Of a stretch of 64,000 nucleotides of DNA, positions 1 to 10,300 are shown piece after piece (the first letter of the stretch is position 1; each line of letters starts with the position of its first letter). A program made the translations under genes and the position numbers. The DNA lies in assembly GCA_963693315.1 (NCBI GenBank), contig OY856188.1, forward strand, positions 558,001 to 622,000, given 5' to 3'. Origin of the DNA: Diogma glabrata. Its lineage: Eukaryota > Arthropoda > Insecta > Diptera > Cylindrotomidae. The notes under the pieces are model-generated. The model was not told where the DNA came from. It did not search any database and worked only from the letters and a program-made list of their open reading frames with translations.

Positions 1-1254
1 CGGCTTTTGTGATGCAAGTCAATTTGCCTACGCAGCAGCAGTTTATTGCAGAGTTAAGAATAGAGAAGGTGTTTATATCAGGGTTGTGCCGTAGACAAAA
101 TAGATTACTTTACATGTATAGATTACGCATAGGTTACGTGTAAATTACGCGAGATATTTTCGTGTAATCTATAATGTAAACTATTATGTAATCTATTTAA
201 TTGGTATGTGCATTCTAAACTTTTTTAGCAATTAAATTAACTTTTTTCAAGATCGCAAGATCTTGTTTTTGACAATATTATTGATCATGTCTTTTGCAAA
301 AAAATCAAAAAAAAATTTCAGTAGGGATAATAAAATATTTCCACGTATTTCTTCTTAAATCAAAATTAATAGATTACACCAAATTTACACAGATGACATA
401 GATTACATTACATAGATTACATGTAATGTAATCTATTTTAGATTACGCGTAAAGGAACAACCCTGGTTTATATCATCAAGCTAATAACTGCAAAAACTAA
501 AGTAGCTCCAATAAAGCAACTATCGATTCCTAGGTTAGAGTTATGCGGAGCACTGCTGTTATCGAAGCTATTAAATGCAGTAAAATCAGCGTTAGACATG
601 AAAATCAATTCCATAACTGCATGGACTGATTCAACCATCGTTCTGGATTGGCTTTCAGATCGTCCAAGTAAATGGAACATCTTTGTTGGAAACAGGACAT
701 CAGAAATTCTACAGAATTTTAATAGAGATTCTTGGCGACATGTTAGGTCGGGTGACAATCCTGCCGATTATGCTTCTCGAGGAATTTCCCCTGTTGAGTT
801 GGCTGGCAATACTTTGTTGTGGGATGGTCCAGTATGGTTAAAATACAACAAGGAAAAATGACTACAACAATCTTATGCAAGAGGCATAACAAATGAAGAA
901 ATGCGACCAAACGATCCTATCTGTTTACTAATAGAGGCAGCCAAAAATGAGCTATTGGAAAATCTTTTATTTAAATATTCTAAATATGACAAGATTGTAA
1001 ACGTTGTTGCATACGTTTTGCGTATCCTTACAAGAAAATCTGAAAGGCTTACAAAAACTAAGAATTTAGTTCCAGACGAAGTCCAAAGAGCAGAGATTTG
1101 TATAATAAAATATCAACAAAGTTACCATTTTGCAGAAGAAATTGCTCAGCTAAAAAAAAACCAGTCAGTTGCAACTGGTAGCTTATTGAAAACCATGAAT
1201 CCTTTCATTGACAGATTTGGAGTGAAAAGTTGTAACCTATTGGTACAAGGATAA
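1..1254 (+). pseudogene. BEL/Pao LTR retrotransposon pol remnant (RNase H to pre-integrase region)
   Basis: Seen: the translation from base 2 opens with GFCDAS, the first catalytic block of a BEL/Pao RNase H. After removal of the MITE at 79-465 the frame continues through KVAPIKQLSIPRLELCGALL, WTDSTIVLDWL and NPADYASRG, giving the D-E-D residues typical of this family. A TGA at 859-861 stops the frame. It reopens at 901-1254 with the helical linker that precedes integrase in BEL elements (LVPDEVQRAEICIIKYQQ, then LLKTMNPFIDRFGVKS). Family knowledge: this would be the middle of a Pao pol polyprotein of well over 1000 residues. The copy is dead: 5' cut by the window edge, MITE-interrupted, one in-frame stop, and no integrase after 1254. 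Confidence 0.88.
79..465. mobile_element. hAT-type MITE with 8-bp target duplication
   Basis: The 387-bp element begins CAGGGTTGTGCC and ends with the inverted match ACAACCCTG. It is flanked by a perfect 8-bp direct repeat GTTTATAT at 71-78 and 466-473. Removing the element and one repeat restores the BEL RNase H reading frame (EGVYIIKLITAKT), which proves the insertion. Internally there are many copies of TAGATTAC-like octamers in both orientations, the sort of subterminal repeats hAT transposases bind. It has no coding capacity. The 8-bp duplication and CAGGG termini point to the hAT superfamily. Confidence 0.9.
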
Positions 1255-1374
1255 ATATAATATTGATTTCAAACATATTCAAAGTGTCAATTTAAGAACG
1301 AAGAAGTATAAGAGATTGGGGATGACATAGAGCCATACCCAGGGTTTCAAAGATGTGTGGTTGATCTTGAAGTA

Positions 1375-2938
1375 TCAGGGAGAACTAGGATCCGTAAAAA
1401 TCGAGATGGGGTCAGATGATCTTGAAGCATCCCCTACAATTTGATCTATAGTTCTTTTAGTATGTAATGAGAACATGTATTGCATTTTTCTAAGATTGCT
1501 GTTAAGATTTTGTATGAGAATACCTTTATTGGTGTCGCTTTCTTCCATTTCAACAATAGTTTCTCCCAAAACTAGTGTTTCTTTGACAATTGATAAGATC
1601 TGGACCTGATTATTTTTAATTTCGTCAATATCTTGTCTCAATTTTTCATTTTCTCTTTGATTAAATTCTTGGAATGCTTTCCATTTGGATCGCATCTCGT
1701 TACATTCTTCTAGATTCTTGGACTAGGAATTGTTGGTTTTTCTTAATTCGTCATTTTCCCTCAATACTGAGAGGAGAAGAAATTTTTGTTGTCTTCTTAA
1801 AGATTCAGATGTTTTTTTTAATAGAATTGTCTGGAAGTTTCGGAAAGTTATCTGGGTTCTAATTAAAATCCGGAGGAGTGATTGCGTATTTCGCTTCTCT
1901 AAAATAGATTCTTTTTGAGGTCATCAAGAGTTTTATATCCTTTTGAGTAAGATATTCTTTACAGTCTACATGATTTGTTTTATTTTGTCTACCGCAGTAG
2001 AAACAGTTGGATATATTAGTGCAGTTGATAGTAAGGTGGTCAAAACTGGAGCAGTTAAAACATCTACTTTTTCCTCTGCAATGAACCGAAGAATTGCCGT
2101 ATATAAGGCAGTTAGAGCACAGCAGGGGTCTCAATAAAAAAGGAGAAACAGTTCTTTTAACGCCAGAGAAGACAATGTATTCAGGGAGAGAAGAGCATCT
2201 AAAAGTAACAATCAGCGAAGTGGTATCTTTGACGCTTTGCCCAAAAGAGTATTCCACTTAGTAAGTCTCTTGAAGTGGATGATTTTATCGAACGGATTTA
2301 AGTCCTTAATAAGTTCACTGATGTCTGTGTCTAGTGAGATGAATCTTATTATTCCTCTAGATTCTGTAAAATATCTTGGTATATAAGCTTTGTATATTTT
2401 GTTAAAAGAGAGGTGGGTGACTATTGAATTTGCAGTTTTGAAATTGTCGGCTTTGACCCTAACTTTGTTTTTGTTTAATTGGAAGACTTCTAAAACGAAC
2501 CCTAAGTTTAGCCTTCTTAAATAGGTGGCAATCGATAGGTCGTTGATGGTATCGCCTTCGATAATAAAAGAGTAGGGACCTGAGTCCCCTGGACCATATC
2601 GAATCGAAGAATTGTCATTCAGATCTTTGGGAGCATGAAGTTCAGTGTTAATATCATTAACTTTGGGATTCATTTCAGTTGAGGAATTTAGACAAGTTAG
2701 AACGGGGCGAACGCCATCAAAGGTGACGTTCTCGAAATTATCGGTGGTGGAAGAGATTTCGGACGAATCCGAAATTATCGAGGAAGCATCCATGTAGGAA
2801 TTGAGGCATTGATCCTCAATATCTTCATCTAAAAATTTCTCAATTACTTCAATATCAATATTTGGAGTCAAATGTTTTGATTTTTTTTAACAACTTTGCC
2901 TACCTGCTTTGATTTGCTTTTCCTATTTTTATTAGGCA
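1375..2938 (-). pseudogene. Non-LTR retrotransposon ORF1 (gag-like, zinc-knuckle) remnant
   Basis: Read on the minus strand. A start codon at 2938 opens a lysine-rich leader. After a one-base shift in an A-rich run, 2871-2212 encodes an acidic N-terminus and then an RNA-binding-like part (YIPRYFTESRGIIRFISL). A second frameshift near 2235-2257 leads into 2257-1859 with three CCHC-like knuckles (CSNCLIYGN..H..C, CFNCSSFDH...C, CFYCGRQNKTNHVDC). A further open stretch at 1695-1375 is glutamate/lysine-rich and probably coiled-coil. This order matches ORF1 of I- or Jockey-type LINEs, which coats the RNA. No ORF2 follows before 1260, so the copy lacks its 3' part. It is inactive, with at least two frameshifts. 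Confidence 0.72.
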
Positions 2939-3511
2939 TGATAAAACAGGAAGGATAAATATAAAGAATTACTACAATCAGAAAGAGAGTATTCTCAAAT
3001 GGTTACAGAAGAATTAACTATGTTTCTTGAGAAGAAAAGATAGTAGTTAGACTAAACGCAAGAAAAGGACCGTCGACAACTAGGACCCCTTTAGATAAAA
3101 GAAAGAAAGGAGGAGTAGTGTCAATAGAAAATCTGATTGTAGCAACACGATATGTAAAGTAGATTATAATACCTAGCTGATAGAGAGGAGATGTACTGTG
3201 ATCTGTTAGAGTTAATATATGACCATGAATCATGAATATTATAAAGTGGCAATACGACCTAAGATATTAAATTTTGTAAGTTATATAATGTAATATAGTA
3301 TATTATAATATAGTAATAGTTGAAGTAATTTATTTAGATGTCACCTGGTGAAGGATCTATGTAGAATCCTATAAAATGTGTCCCTCAGTGTATGATAATT
3401 GATGTATTGCAGGTACTATGAAATTATTGAAAAATCTTGAAGAATTCCGGAACTTGTTAAAGATGAAAAATGATATGGAATATAATGCGCTTATTCCATA
3501 TATGATGATAT
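2939..3511. other. No gene seen; probable LINE 5' flank and AT-rich DNA
   Basis: I see no open frame with recognisable content. The part next to 2938 may be the 5' untranslated region of the ORF1 remnant on the minus strand. The rest is AT-rich with short TA repeats around 3280-3320. Confidence 0.4.
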
Positions 3512-4149
3512 TGTTACGTTTTTCTAAACTTCTTTCGAATTGGCCTTACTCACAATTCGATAAACGCAATTCCCAATCTCCCTATTAGTTAGCAAACACA
3601 CCAGGTTTTATTAAGTATTCAACACCTTAACTGTTCCACAACTGGAAAACAATACAGCAAACAATATTCCTAACTAGAATATTCTTTCAACAGCTTCAGA
3701 ATCTCCATCGGTTTATTGTAGAAATTTCCAGTACACCACGTTCAAAATAATACACAAAATATTTCTACTCAATAACACTTATAACTTTATTACACTTAAA
3801 CTTTACAAAAACTAATTTAAAGATCACTTTTATAATTTTAACTTCACTATCGCAGGTTTAAAATAAAACTAATTCTGTCTTGCAAGTTATCCCTCTTTAT
3901 ATACGATTTTGCGTTATCTAGAAAATTCGAGGTCACTTTTTAGAAACCTTTAGAAAATAGTAGAATATTCGATTAATTTACGTTATGCTGATTTGATTCA
4001 TAAAATCATTTGTTTTATGTAGACCTTAATTCTAAGAATATGTACAACAACAACAACACTATTCATTTCATTCATTTTTTGTTGTGTTTTGTTGATTTTA
4101 TTTTCCTGGAAGTGACCGTAATCGTCCAGATTTTTCTGTACTCGTAACA
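3512..4149 (-). mobile_element. Solo LTR
   Basis: The 638-bp unit has matching inverted ends TGTTACG and CGTAACA and is flanked by a 4-bp direct repeat ATAT at 3508-3511 and 4150-4153. There is no coding sequence. Terminal TG...CA plus a 4-bp duplication is the signature of an LTR left by recombination between two LTRs. A TATATAAAG box reads on the minus strand near 3895-3905, so I infer minus orientation. The size and 4-bp duplication suit the gypsy group, but no internal region is present to prove it. Confidence 0.75.
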
Positions 4150-4397
4150 ATATTAATAATTCAGCTTGACTAGTGTAGGATCTTTATATGAATCCACTTA
4201 GTTTGTATAATTCGTTATGTTTTGATGAGGTTGCAGAATTGTTTAAAGTTTACATAGAGGTTATGATGTTTTGTTTAATGACGTATGATGCCAATCTAGC
4301 GTCTATAATTCTATTTGTTGTTGTGTAACATCTATTGTAAAAATCTATTGAGTGTTCCCAATAAGTGTATGAAGCTCCAAAGGCAGTATTATAGATA

Positions 4398-4985
4398 TCA
4401 GGTGTTGCCTATCTAACATATACGAGTTTCCGGTAAGGCGAATTAGCGATTGACTCCCCACAATCGTCTACAAATTAAGTATAATTCAATGGAACGAATT
4501 TCTAGTGCAGTAGTATAAATTTTACATTTGTAATTCTTTATATTCTTAAAAAGGCTGCAAGAATGTTTCGCCTAACAATTGTTTGTAATTTCAATGTAAA
4601 TCGGCAGAACAAATTCAGTTAAACTGTATGTTAAAATGAAGATTGTAGTATTTTATTAAGATGGCGGGTGACGCACAATCCAGTGTCAAGAATTATATGT
4701 GGACTCCATAGAACAAATGTGATGTAAAACAGGCAACGCCCAACCAGCGTATACAAAATATCTGACAAGGCAAGATGGTAGGTGACGCCTCACAATTGTC
4801 CGCTAATCCAATTTCACTCAATGGAGCAAATTTTAGCCTTGTTGAAGATTAAAATATTCATTTTGATTCTTTGAATTCTTGAAATTTGCAGGAATGTTGG
4901 AGAAACTCCGTATAAATTGTGATGTTTGAAAAAATGGCGGATGACGCCCATCCAGCGTATACAATTTTTTGTATTATTGTATAGT
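4398..4985. repeat. Degenerate local direct repeat, period about 330 bp
   Basis: Two diverged blocks align in order. The block from about 4458 (ACAATCGTCTACAAATTAAG, then CAATGGAACGAATTT, then GCAAGAATGTTTCGCC) resembles the block from about 4790 (ACAATTGTCCGCTAATCC, CAATGGAGCAAATTT, GCAGGAATGTTGGAG). A short motif like GATGGCGGGTGACGC recurs near 4660, 4773 and 4933, with a related CAACGCCCAACCAGCG at 4734. There is no open frame. It is not related to the 330-bp satellite further right. The remaining bases of 4150-5145 show nothing else I can name. Confidence 0.45.
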
Positions 4986-5145
4986 ATCCATCTATTTTAA
5001 AAGTCGAAATTAATTCACTATTAGTAAATTTGTATAACTATGTTTAGTTGTAAAAGATATTTATAAAAAGAATTTAATAAAAAGAAATCAGCCATTGGAA
5101 TAATTTGAAAAAATTCTTCGTTGGAGTGACGTGAATAATCCATAG

Positions 5146-5449
5146 TATCAAAATGTTTGTTTTTTCTGCATACACCTTATATTATTCACACGAAAATAAG
5201 AAATAAAATAAATTTTATTTATTATATATCATTTATTATTATACTACTATAGTTTCAATCTCTGTGAGATCATCAACTGGTATTGATATGCAATCGGTCA
5301 ATTGCATATCAATACCAGTTGATGATCTCACAGAGATTGAAACTATAGTAGTATAATAATAAATGATATATAATAAATAAAATTTATTTTATTTCTTATT
5401 TTCGTGTGAATAATATAAGGTGTATGCAGAAAAAACAAACATTTTGATA
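5146..5449. repeat. Perfect inverted repeat (149-bp arms, 6-bp spacer)
   Basis: Bases 5146-5294 and 5301-5449 are exact reverse complements by eye, around the spacer CGGTCA. The arms begin TATCAAAATGTTTG. The sequence AATAAAAAGAAATCA lies upstream (near 5078) and a near-copy follows the right arm directly (from 5446), which suggests a template-switch origin. No coding. It could be a young fold-back element, a replication-born palindrome or an assembly fold. Confidence 0.9.
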
Positions 5450-5522
5450 AAAAGAAATCAATTTAAAACAATTTTTGTTTTACACAACTGTTTGAAGAGG
5501 TGCTTTTCAGTCAACAATAAAA

Positions 5523-5735
5523 TGTCTAGACTCTTTACAGAGAAAAGAAATACGGTTGATTGGTAATACCAAACTAACGGAACAGCTTGATTCACTCCAG
5601 CACAGAAGAAATGTGGCTGAATTGTCAATTTACTATAAATATAACTTTAGCAAATTCTCGTCTAAGGAACTTCAAAATATCCTTCCACCATGGGCCTCAT
5701 CTCCTCATCTCCTTCCTTCCTTTATAGATAGTTGA
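5523..5735 (+). pseudogene. Jockey/CR1-like LINE reverse transcriptase, C-terminal scrap
   Basis: The 71-codon frame ends at TGA 5733-5735. Its content (SLQRKEIRLIGN, then QLDSLQHRRNVAELSIYYKY) is the conserved block after the RT domain of Jockey/CR1 LINEs. The same block occurs in the two better copies at 17529-18731 and 27463-28527. It lacks the RT core and is a 5'-truncated relic. An A-run follows near 5815. Confidence 0.7.
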
Positions 5736-5835
5736 CATGGTATCTTCGGATATTCAAAGAGTCTGAATAATGAATATTTCATATTTAGTGTGTTAAACAT
5801 GTCTAACTAATTAATAAAAAAAAAAGCATTTATCA

Positions 5836-6055
5836 ATATTGTTCAAATCTGCCTTTATTTTAAACAAACATTCATCAACAGAATCATCTGTGGCATACAA
5901 AAGAGCATCATCAGCAAACAAAGATGTTGCACAAAGATATTACTTCCTTAATATCATTTATATGTATTAGAAATAATATGACACCTAAAATTGTTCCCTG
6001 AGGAACGCCAAAAGGAACTTCGACAGTATTTGATATGATGTTATTCACCTTGTTT
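5836..6055 (-). pseudogene. LINE reverse transcriptase core fragment (FADD box)
   Basis: On the minus strand the fragment reads VEVPFGVPQGTILGVILF and then, after a frameshift, SLFADDALLYATDDSVD. These are RT motifs 4 and 5, with the two catalytic aspartates of FADD. Only about 70 codons remain. It is on the opposite strand to the scrap at 5523-5735, so it is a separate insertion. Confidence 0.72.
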
Positions 6056-7034
6056 TAATACATAATTATTAATTTTTAATACTTCATATATGTATTTAGG
6101 CAACTGGTCGTTCGGAACAAAATGCCAATTCTTGTTGAAGAACTGATGTTGAAGAACGCACCTTGGAATGACAGTTGCCTATTTTAGAAAATAAGCAAGT
6201 GATTTGGTGTTTCCGAAAGAAACCCTTTTTACTGAAAAAATGTTGACCGTTGTGATCAGCTGATTTGTAGTTAGAAAACCAAAACCCCCGGTATAGAAGC
6301 CATCTACATTTTTTAGCACAATAAAAATCGTGAACTTGTAGCGCCATTTTGAAATTAAAACTCAATATAAAAAAACTTCAAAAAATCGCCATAACGCTCA
6401 TAACGCCATCTGGAGAAATAAAACTCCATATAAAAAAAATTCAAAAATATTTAATCAAAAACACTAATCCAATTTTTTGCATATGGCAATGTTCATTGTT
6501 TATTGCAAATGGCGTAAAAGTGTATGGCTATGATATATCGGGGGTTTTGTAGAAAACTCAAAATAATTGTTATTTCTTACAAATAGCAAGTGTATAGCGG
6601 GCCTTAAAGCTCTATGTATTTTTTTTATACAACGACTTCTACATTTCACTAGCATTACTAAAAATGATAAACCTATAAGAAACTTTACTACCTTGTAAAA
6701 TAAATCGGATTTTCACTGTTTTCCTTTAACAGTGTGTATCATTTCTTGACATTCTGTGTTTTGCTGTAATAGATGACATTTTATCTTAAAAAAATCAAAT
6801 TATTTACACAAATTTATAAAGTTATAGTTTAATATAGCGATTAAAAATTCTTTCAAAGGTAATCAAATTAATTATTTCATTATTTTTTTCTCAAATATCA
6901 AATTATCTTTATATTATTCAAGAATTTTATTGAAATTTGACAACACCCCAACATGAAATTTTCTTAGATTATTTATTTTTACAATTTTACAGAACTGGCC
7001 TAAATACATTCCATAGTATTTAATACTAGCGATA
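6056..7034. other. Upstream/5' untranslated region of dynactin p150; no other gene seen
   Basis: This is AT-rich DNA. A minus-strand open stretch at 6096-6365 has no feature I recognise. A short repeated phrase, ATAACGC plus AAACTC(A/C)ATATAAAAAAA, occurs near 6360 and 6420. A plausible splice acceptor (pyrimidine-rich tract then TTTTACAG) ends near 6991, so the bases just before the ATG at 7035 may be a 5'-UTR exon whose upstream exon lies further left. I could not fix a promoter. Confidence 0.4.
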
Positions 7035-7327
7035 ATGTCAGAAAAAAACCTTCGTTTGGGACAACGTGTTGAAATAAGTGGAAAAGAAGTTCGTGGTCGT
7101 ATTGCATATCTGGGTATGACCACATTTGCTGTTGGTAAATGGGTTGGTGTGGTTTTAGATGAAGCAAAGGGGAAAAATAACGGTTCTATTAAAGGAACGT
7201 CCTACTTCGCTTGTCCTGAAAATCATGGAATGTTTGTGCGACCAACACAATTGGTACTTCTTGATGATTCTGGTAATCCAATTGAAGACATCAGTCTAGA
7301 TGAAAAACCACGATCTAGATTAAGCAG
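7035..7327 (+). CDS. DCTN1: DCTN1 coding exon 1 (CAP-Gly microtubule-binding domain)
   Basis: The ATG at 7035 starts MSEKNLRLGQRVEISGKE, matching the usual insect Glued N-terminus, which decides the start. The CAP-Gly fold is complete, with FAVGKWVGVVLDE and the EB1/tubulin-tail-binding GKNNG motif (family consensus GKNDG). The donor is CAG|GTTCGT at 7328. Reading past it hits a stop at 7377-7379. Phase 2. Confidence 0.95.
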
Positions 7328-10300
7328 GTTCGTTTTTCTTAGATTTTCAATAACATTAATAATATATTTTTTAAAATAAAATAAAATTTAGTAAACCGAA
7401 ACCAAAACATATCAGGAAAGTTGGGTGAGAAAATATATACAAAATCAGCAAAAAATATTGTTAGGCTTTGTTTATCTCATTGCGTTAAATTTTATAAATT
7501 GCAAAATAGTTGTTTTGACGTTTTTTAGTTTTACTGTTATTTTTTATCCCGAAAATATTTTGACACCTCAAACCAGCTGTTTTAATTTGTGCATGTAAAA
7601 TATTCAAAATTGATTTTCCTTGCAAATTTGGTTATTTTGATTGCAATTAAAAGTGTTAAAAGTGAATTTTTGAAAACAATAATTAATTAAAATGTTAATT
7701 GCTCTTAAATTTTTAATGCATTAGGGATACTGAAATAATTAAAATATGGAAATTAAATCATCCTTCAGGAATATTATTATTATGAATATTATTCATTCAT
7801 TTATTTCACAAAAAATTTTAAAAAAAAACTAACTATTTTATGATTGTATATATTTGATATTAGATTTTGTAAAAAAATTTTGTAAATAAACCGAAATAAA
7901 TGAATAATAATAATAATATACCTAAAGTTTGATTTAATTTCCATATTTTAATGCGATTTTATTATTACAGTATCCCTAATGCATTAAAAACTTAAGAGCA
8001 CAACACAATTAGCAATTTAATTAATTATTGTTTTCAAAAATTCACTTTTAAAACACTTTTAATTGCAATCAAAATAACCAAATTTGCAAGAAAAATCAAT
8101 CAATTTTGATTATTTTACATGCACGAATTTTGACGTTTAGGTTTAACATTTGAAGTTTAAAGAAAAATCTCTATAGTGAATTTTTTTCTACTTGTTCGGT
8201 ACAAGTCCCGACACCGAATTATCGAATTGTTAATCAATTCATTTTGTATGAAATTTATATTCATATTTTTCGTTAGCTAATTAATGAAGCAGAAGGGTTT
8301 TAGTCCAGTAACTTTGTCGCCTGAGAGTATGGAGTAGTATGCGTCAAAGCAGTAGTTCTGATTTTTTGCAGACTTGTTTATGATGTTAGCCTAATGAATA
8401 ATCCAAGTTTGTGACCTCGAGCGGCTAACGCAACTTCGTCAAAAATCGAAAAAATCGTTATATGATACTAGAATTGTCTCTGAAGACCCAATAGTTTCCG
8501 AGATTAAGCCTTTCGAAGTTTATCAATTTTTTCGAACTTCGCAGTTGTTTGCAATATACCTTTGTAGAGTTTTCTACATCCCTTTCCTAATAATTGTATT
8601 AATAAATATATGTGTGTGGTGGCCGATGAGAAAAGAAAATTATGTAACTGTACCTGATCGTATTTAGTGGTTGTGGTCCATATTTAGTGGCCTTTAGTGG
8701 TTGTGACTCGACATCCCGCTTCTTTGGCTTAGGGAAGAAGCAAATTATGTCCATATCCGAAAAAAATCCGAAAAAGCAAGCTGCGATTTTTCTCGACACC
8801 AACTCTACACCTGACGAGATAGCAGCAGCAGGAGAGCGAGTCATAATTGCTCTATACGGAGGCAACCCCAACACTTATAACCTTGACGAGATACGGTAAC
8901 AACTATTCGCCAGGGCTGCGACGAAAACCAGCTTCAATCTAGCCAGATTACCTCCTACACGAGACTCTGCTCGATTTCACTCCTTGCGGACAAAGCATCA
9001 GGTACAAATTTGTCCTTGCATCAGTAATACACATTACATTACATACCATTCATCATTTCCTATTCTTATGTACAATCTTCTAACAGGTAGAGGCGTGGTT
9101 GAGAGTCACACTGAATCCTCTCTCCTGGGAGTGGATATCAACGCCACAAGGCCTCAACCCCAAAATGATGACCAGAGATGCAGCCCCACAACACCTCTTG
9201 CGAATGATTTCTTGCGGCTGCACGAAGGGTTGTGGGAACGCGTGCAGCTGTGCGAAGGCAGGATTAAAATGCTCATCAGTCTGCAGCCACTGCAGCGGGA
9301 CCTCTTGTGACAATATACCTGATGTTGCAGTAGTAGATATCCCATAAGGCGACGATCTCTCCGATGTCGAAATGGAGGATGACTTGTGGGCACAAGACGT
9401 CGACGATTCATCACCATCCCCCGATGGGGATATGCCATCCCAATACGTCGATCCAGATATGGACGAACCCCAACTGGGACCTTCCAAAATGGCTAAATTA
9501 ATTTAATTTTTTGATTTAGAATATTACTCAATTTCCTAACAAATAAACTTATTAACTTTTGTTGTACTTATCTTTTTTACTTCATTATTCATAGCTAAGC
9601 TTAAACATCATCGTTCACACTTCTCATTTTCTTTTTTAACATCCCATCATAAAAGTACAGGGCTTCGATAGTATATTCAGGGTCAAAATTCATTTAGAAC
9701 GACAGAATTGCAAAAAATTGCGAAGTTCGAAAAAAATGATAAACTTCATATTGTAGCAAATTTAGTCTACTTTAAAAACGTCTTAAGGAAGTTTAAAGAA
9801 AAAACTAGTCCTTTAGGGTTATAAACGCCAAAATTTGAAAAAATAATGGTATTTTCGCGGTTTTTTCGATTTTTGACGAAGTTGCGTTCGGCGCTCGAGG
9901 TCACAAACTTGGATTATTCATTAGGCCAACATCATAAATAAGCCTGCAAAAAATCAGAACTGCCGGATTTGACGCATACTGTGATGTATAAAGTTACTGG
10001 ACTATTTTCTAATAGTGAATTCTTTTCTACTTGTTCGGTACAATAACAAAATGTCAATCTCTTGTTACTTTACGCAAATAACTTATTCAATAAGTTTAAT
10101 TAAAGAAAACAAATTTTTTTTATAATTTTACCGTTACTCTATAGTCTATATATATTTCAGCTTGTTAGGCCATCTTCTGGAGTAATCGGTACAAGTTCCG
10201 ACTCCGAATTATCGAAATTCGTTTTTTTTTGTATTGCACTTTTTACAAAAGAATACAAATTTCGATAATTCTGTGCCAAAATTTGTTCGGTACAGTAGAG

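Noticed and set aside
6096..6365. 89-codon minus-strand frame upstream of dynactin
   Set aside because: Cysteine- and lysine-rich composition but no recognisable family, no partner copy and no start or splice support.
9080..9487. 135-codon minus-strand frame
   Set aside because: Shadow of the cysteine-cluster exon on the plus strand, which has motif, splice and frame support.
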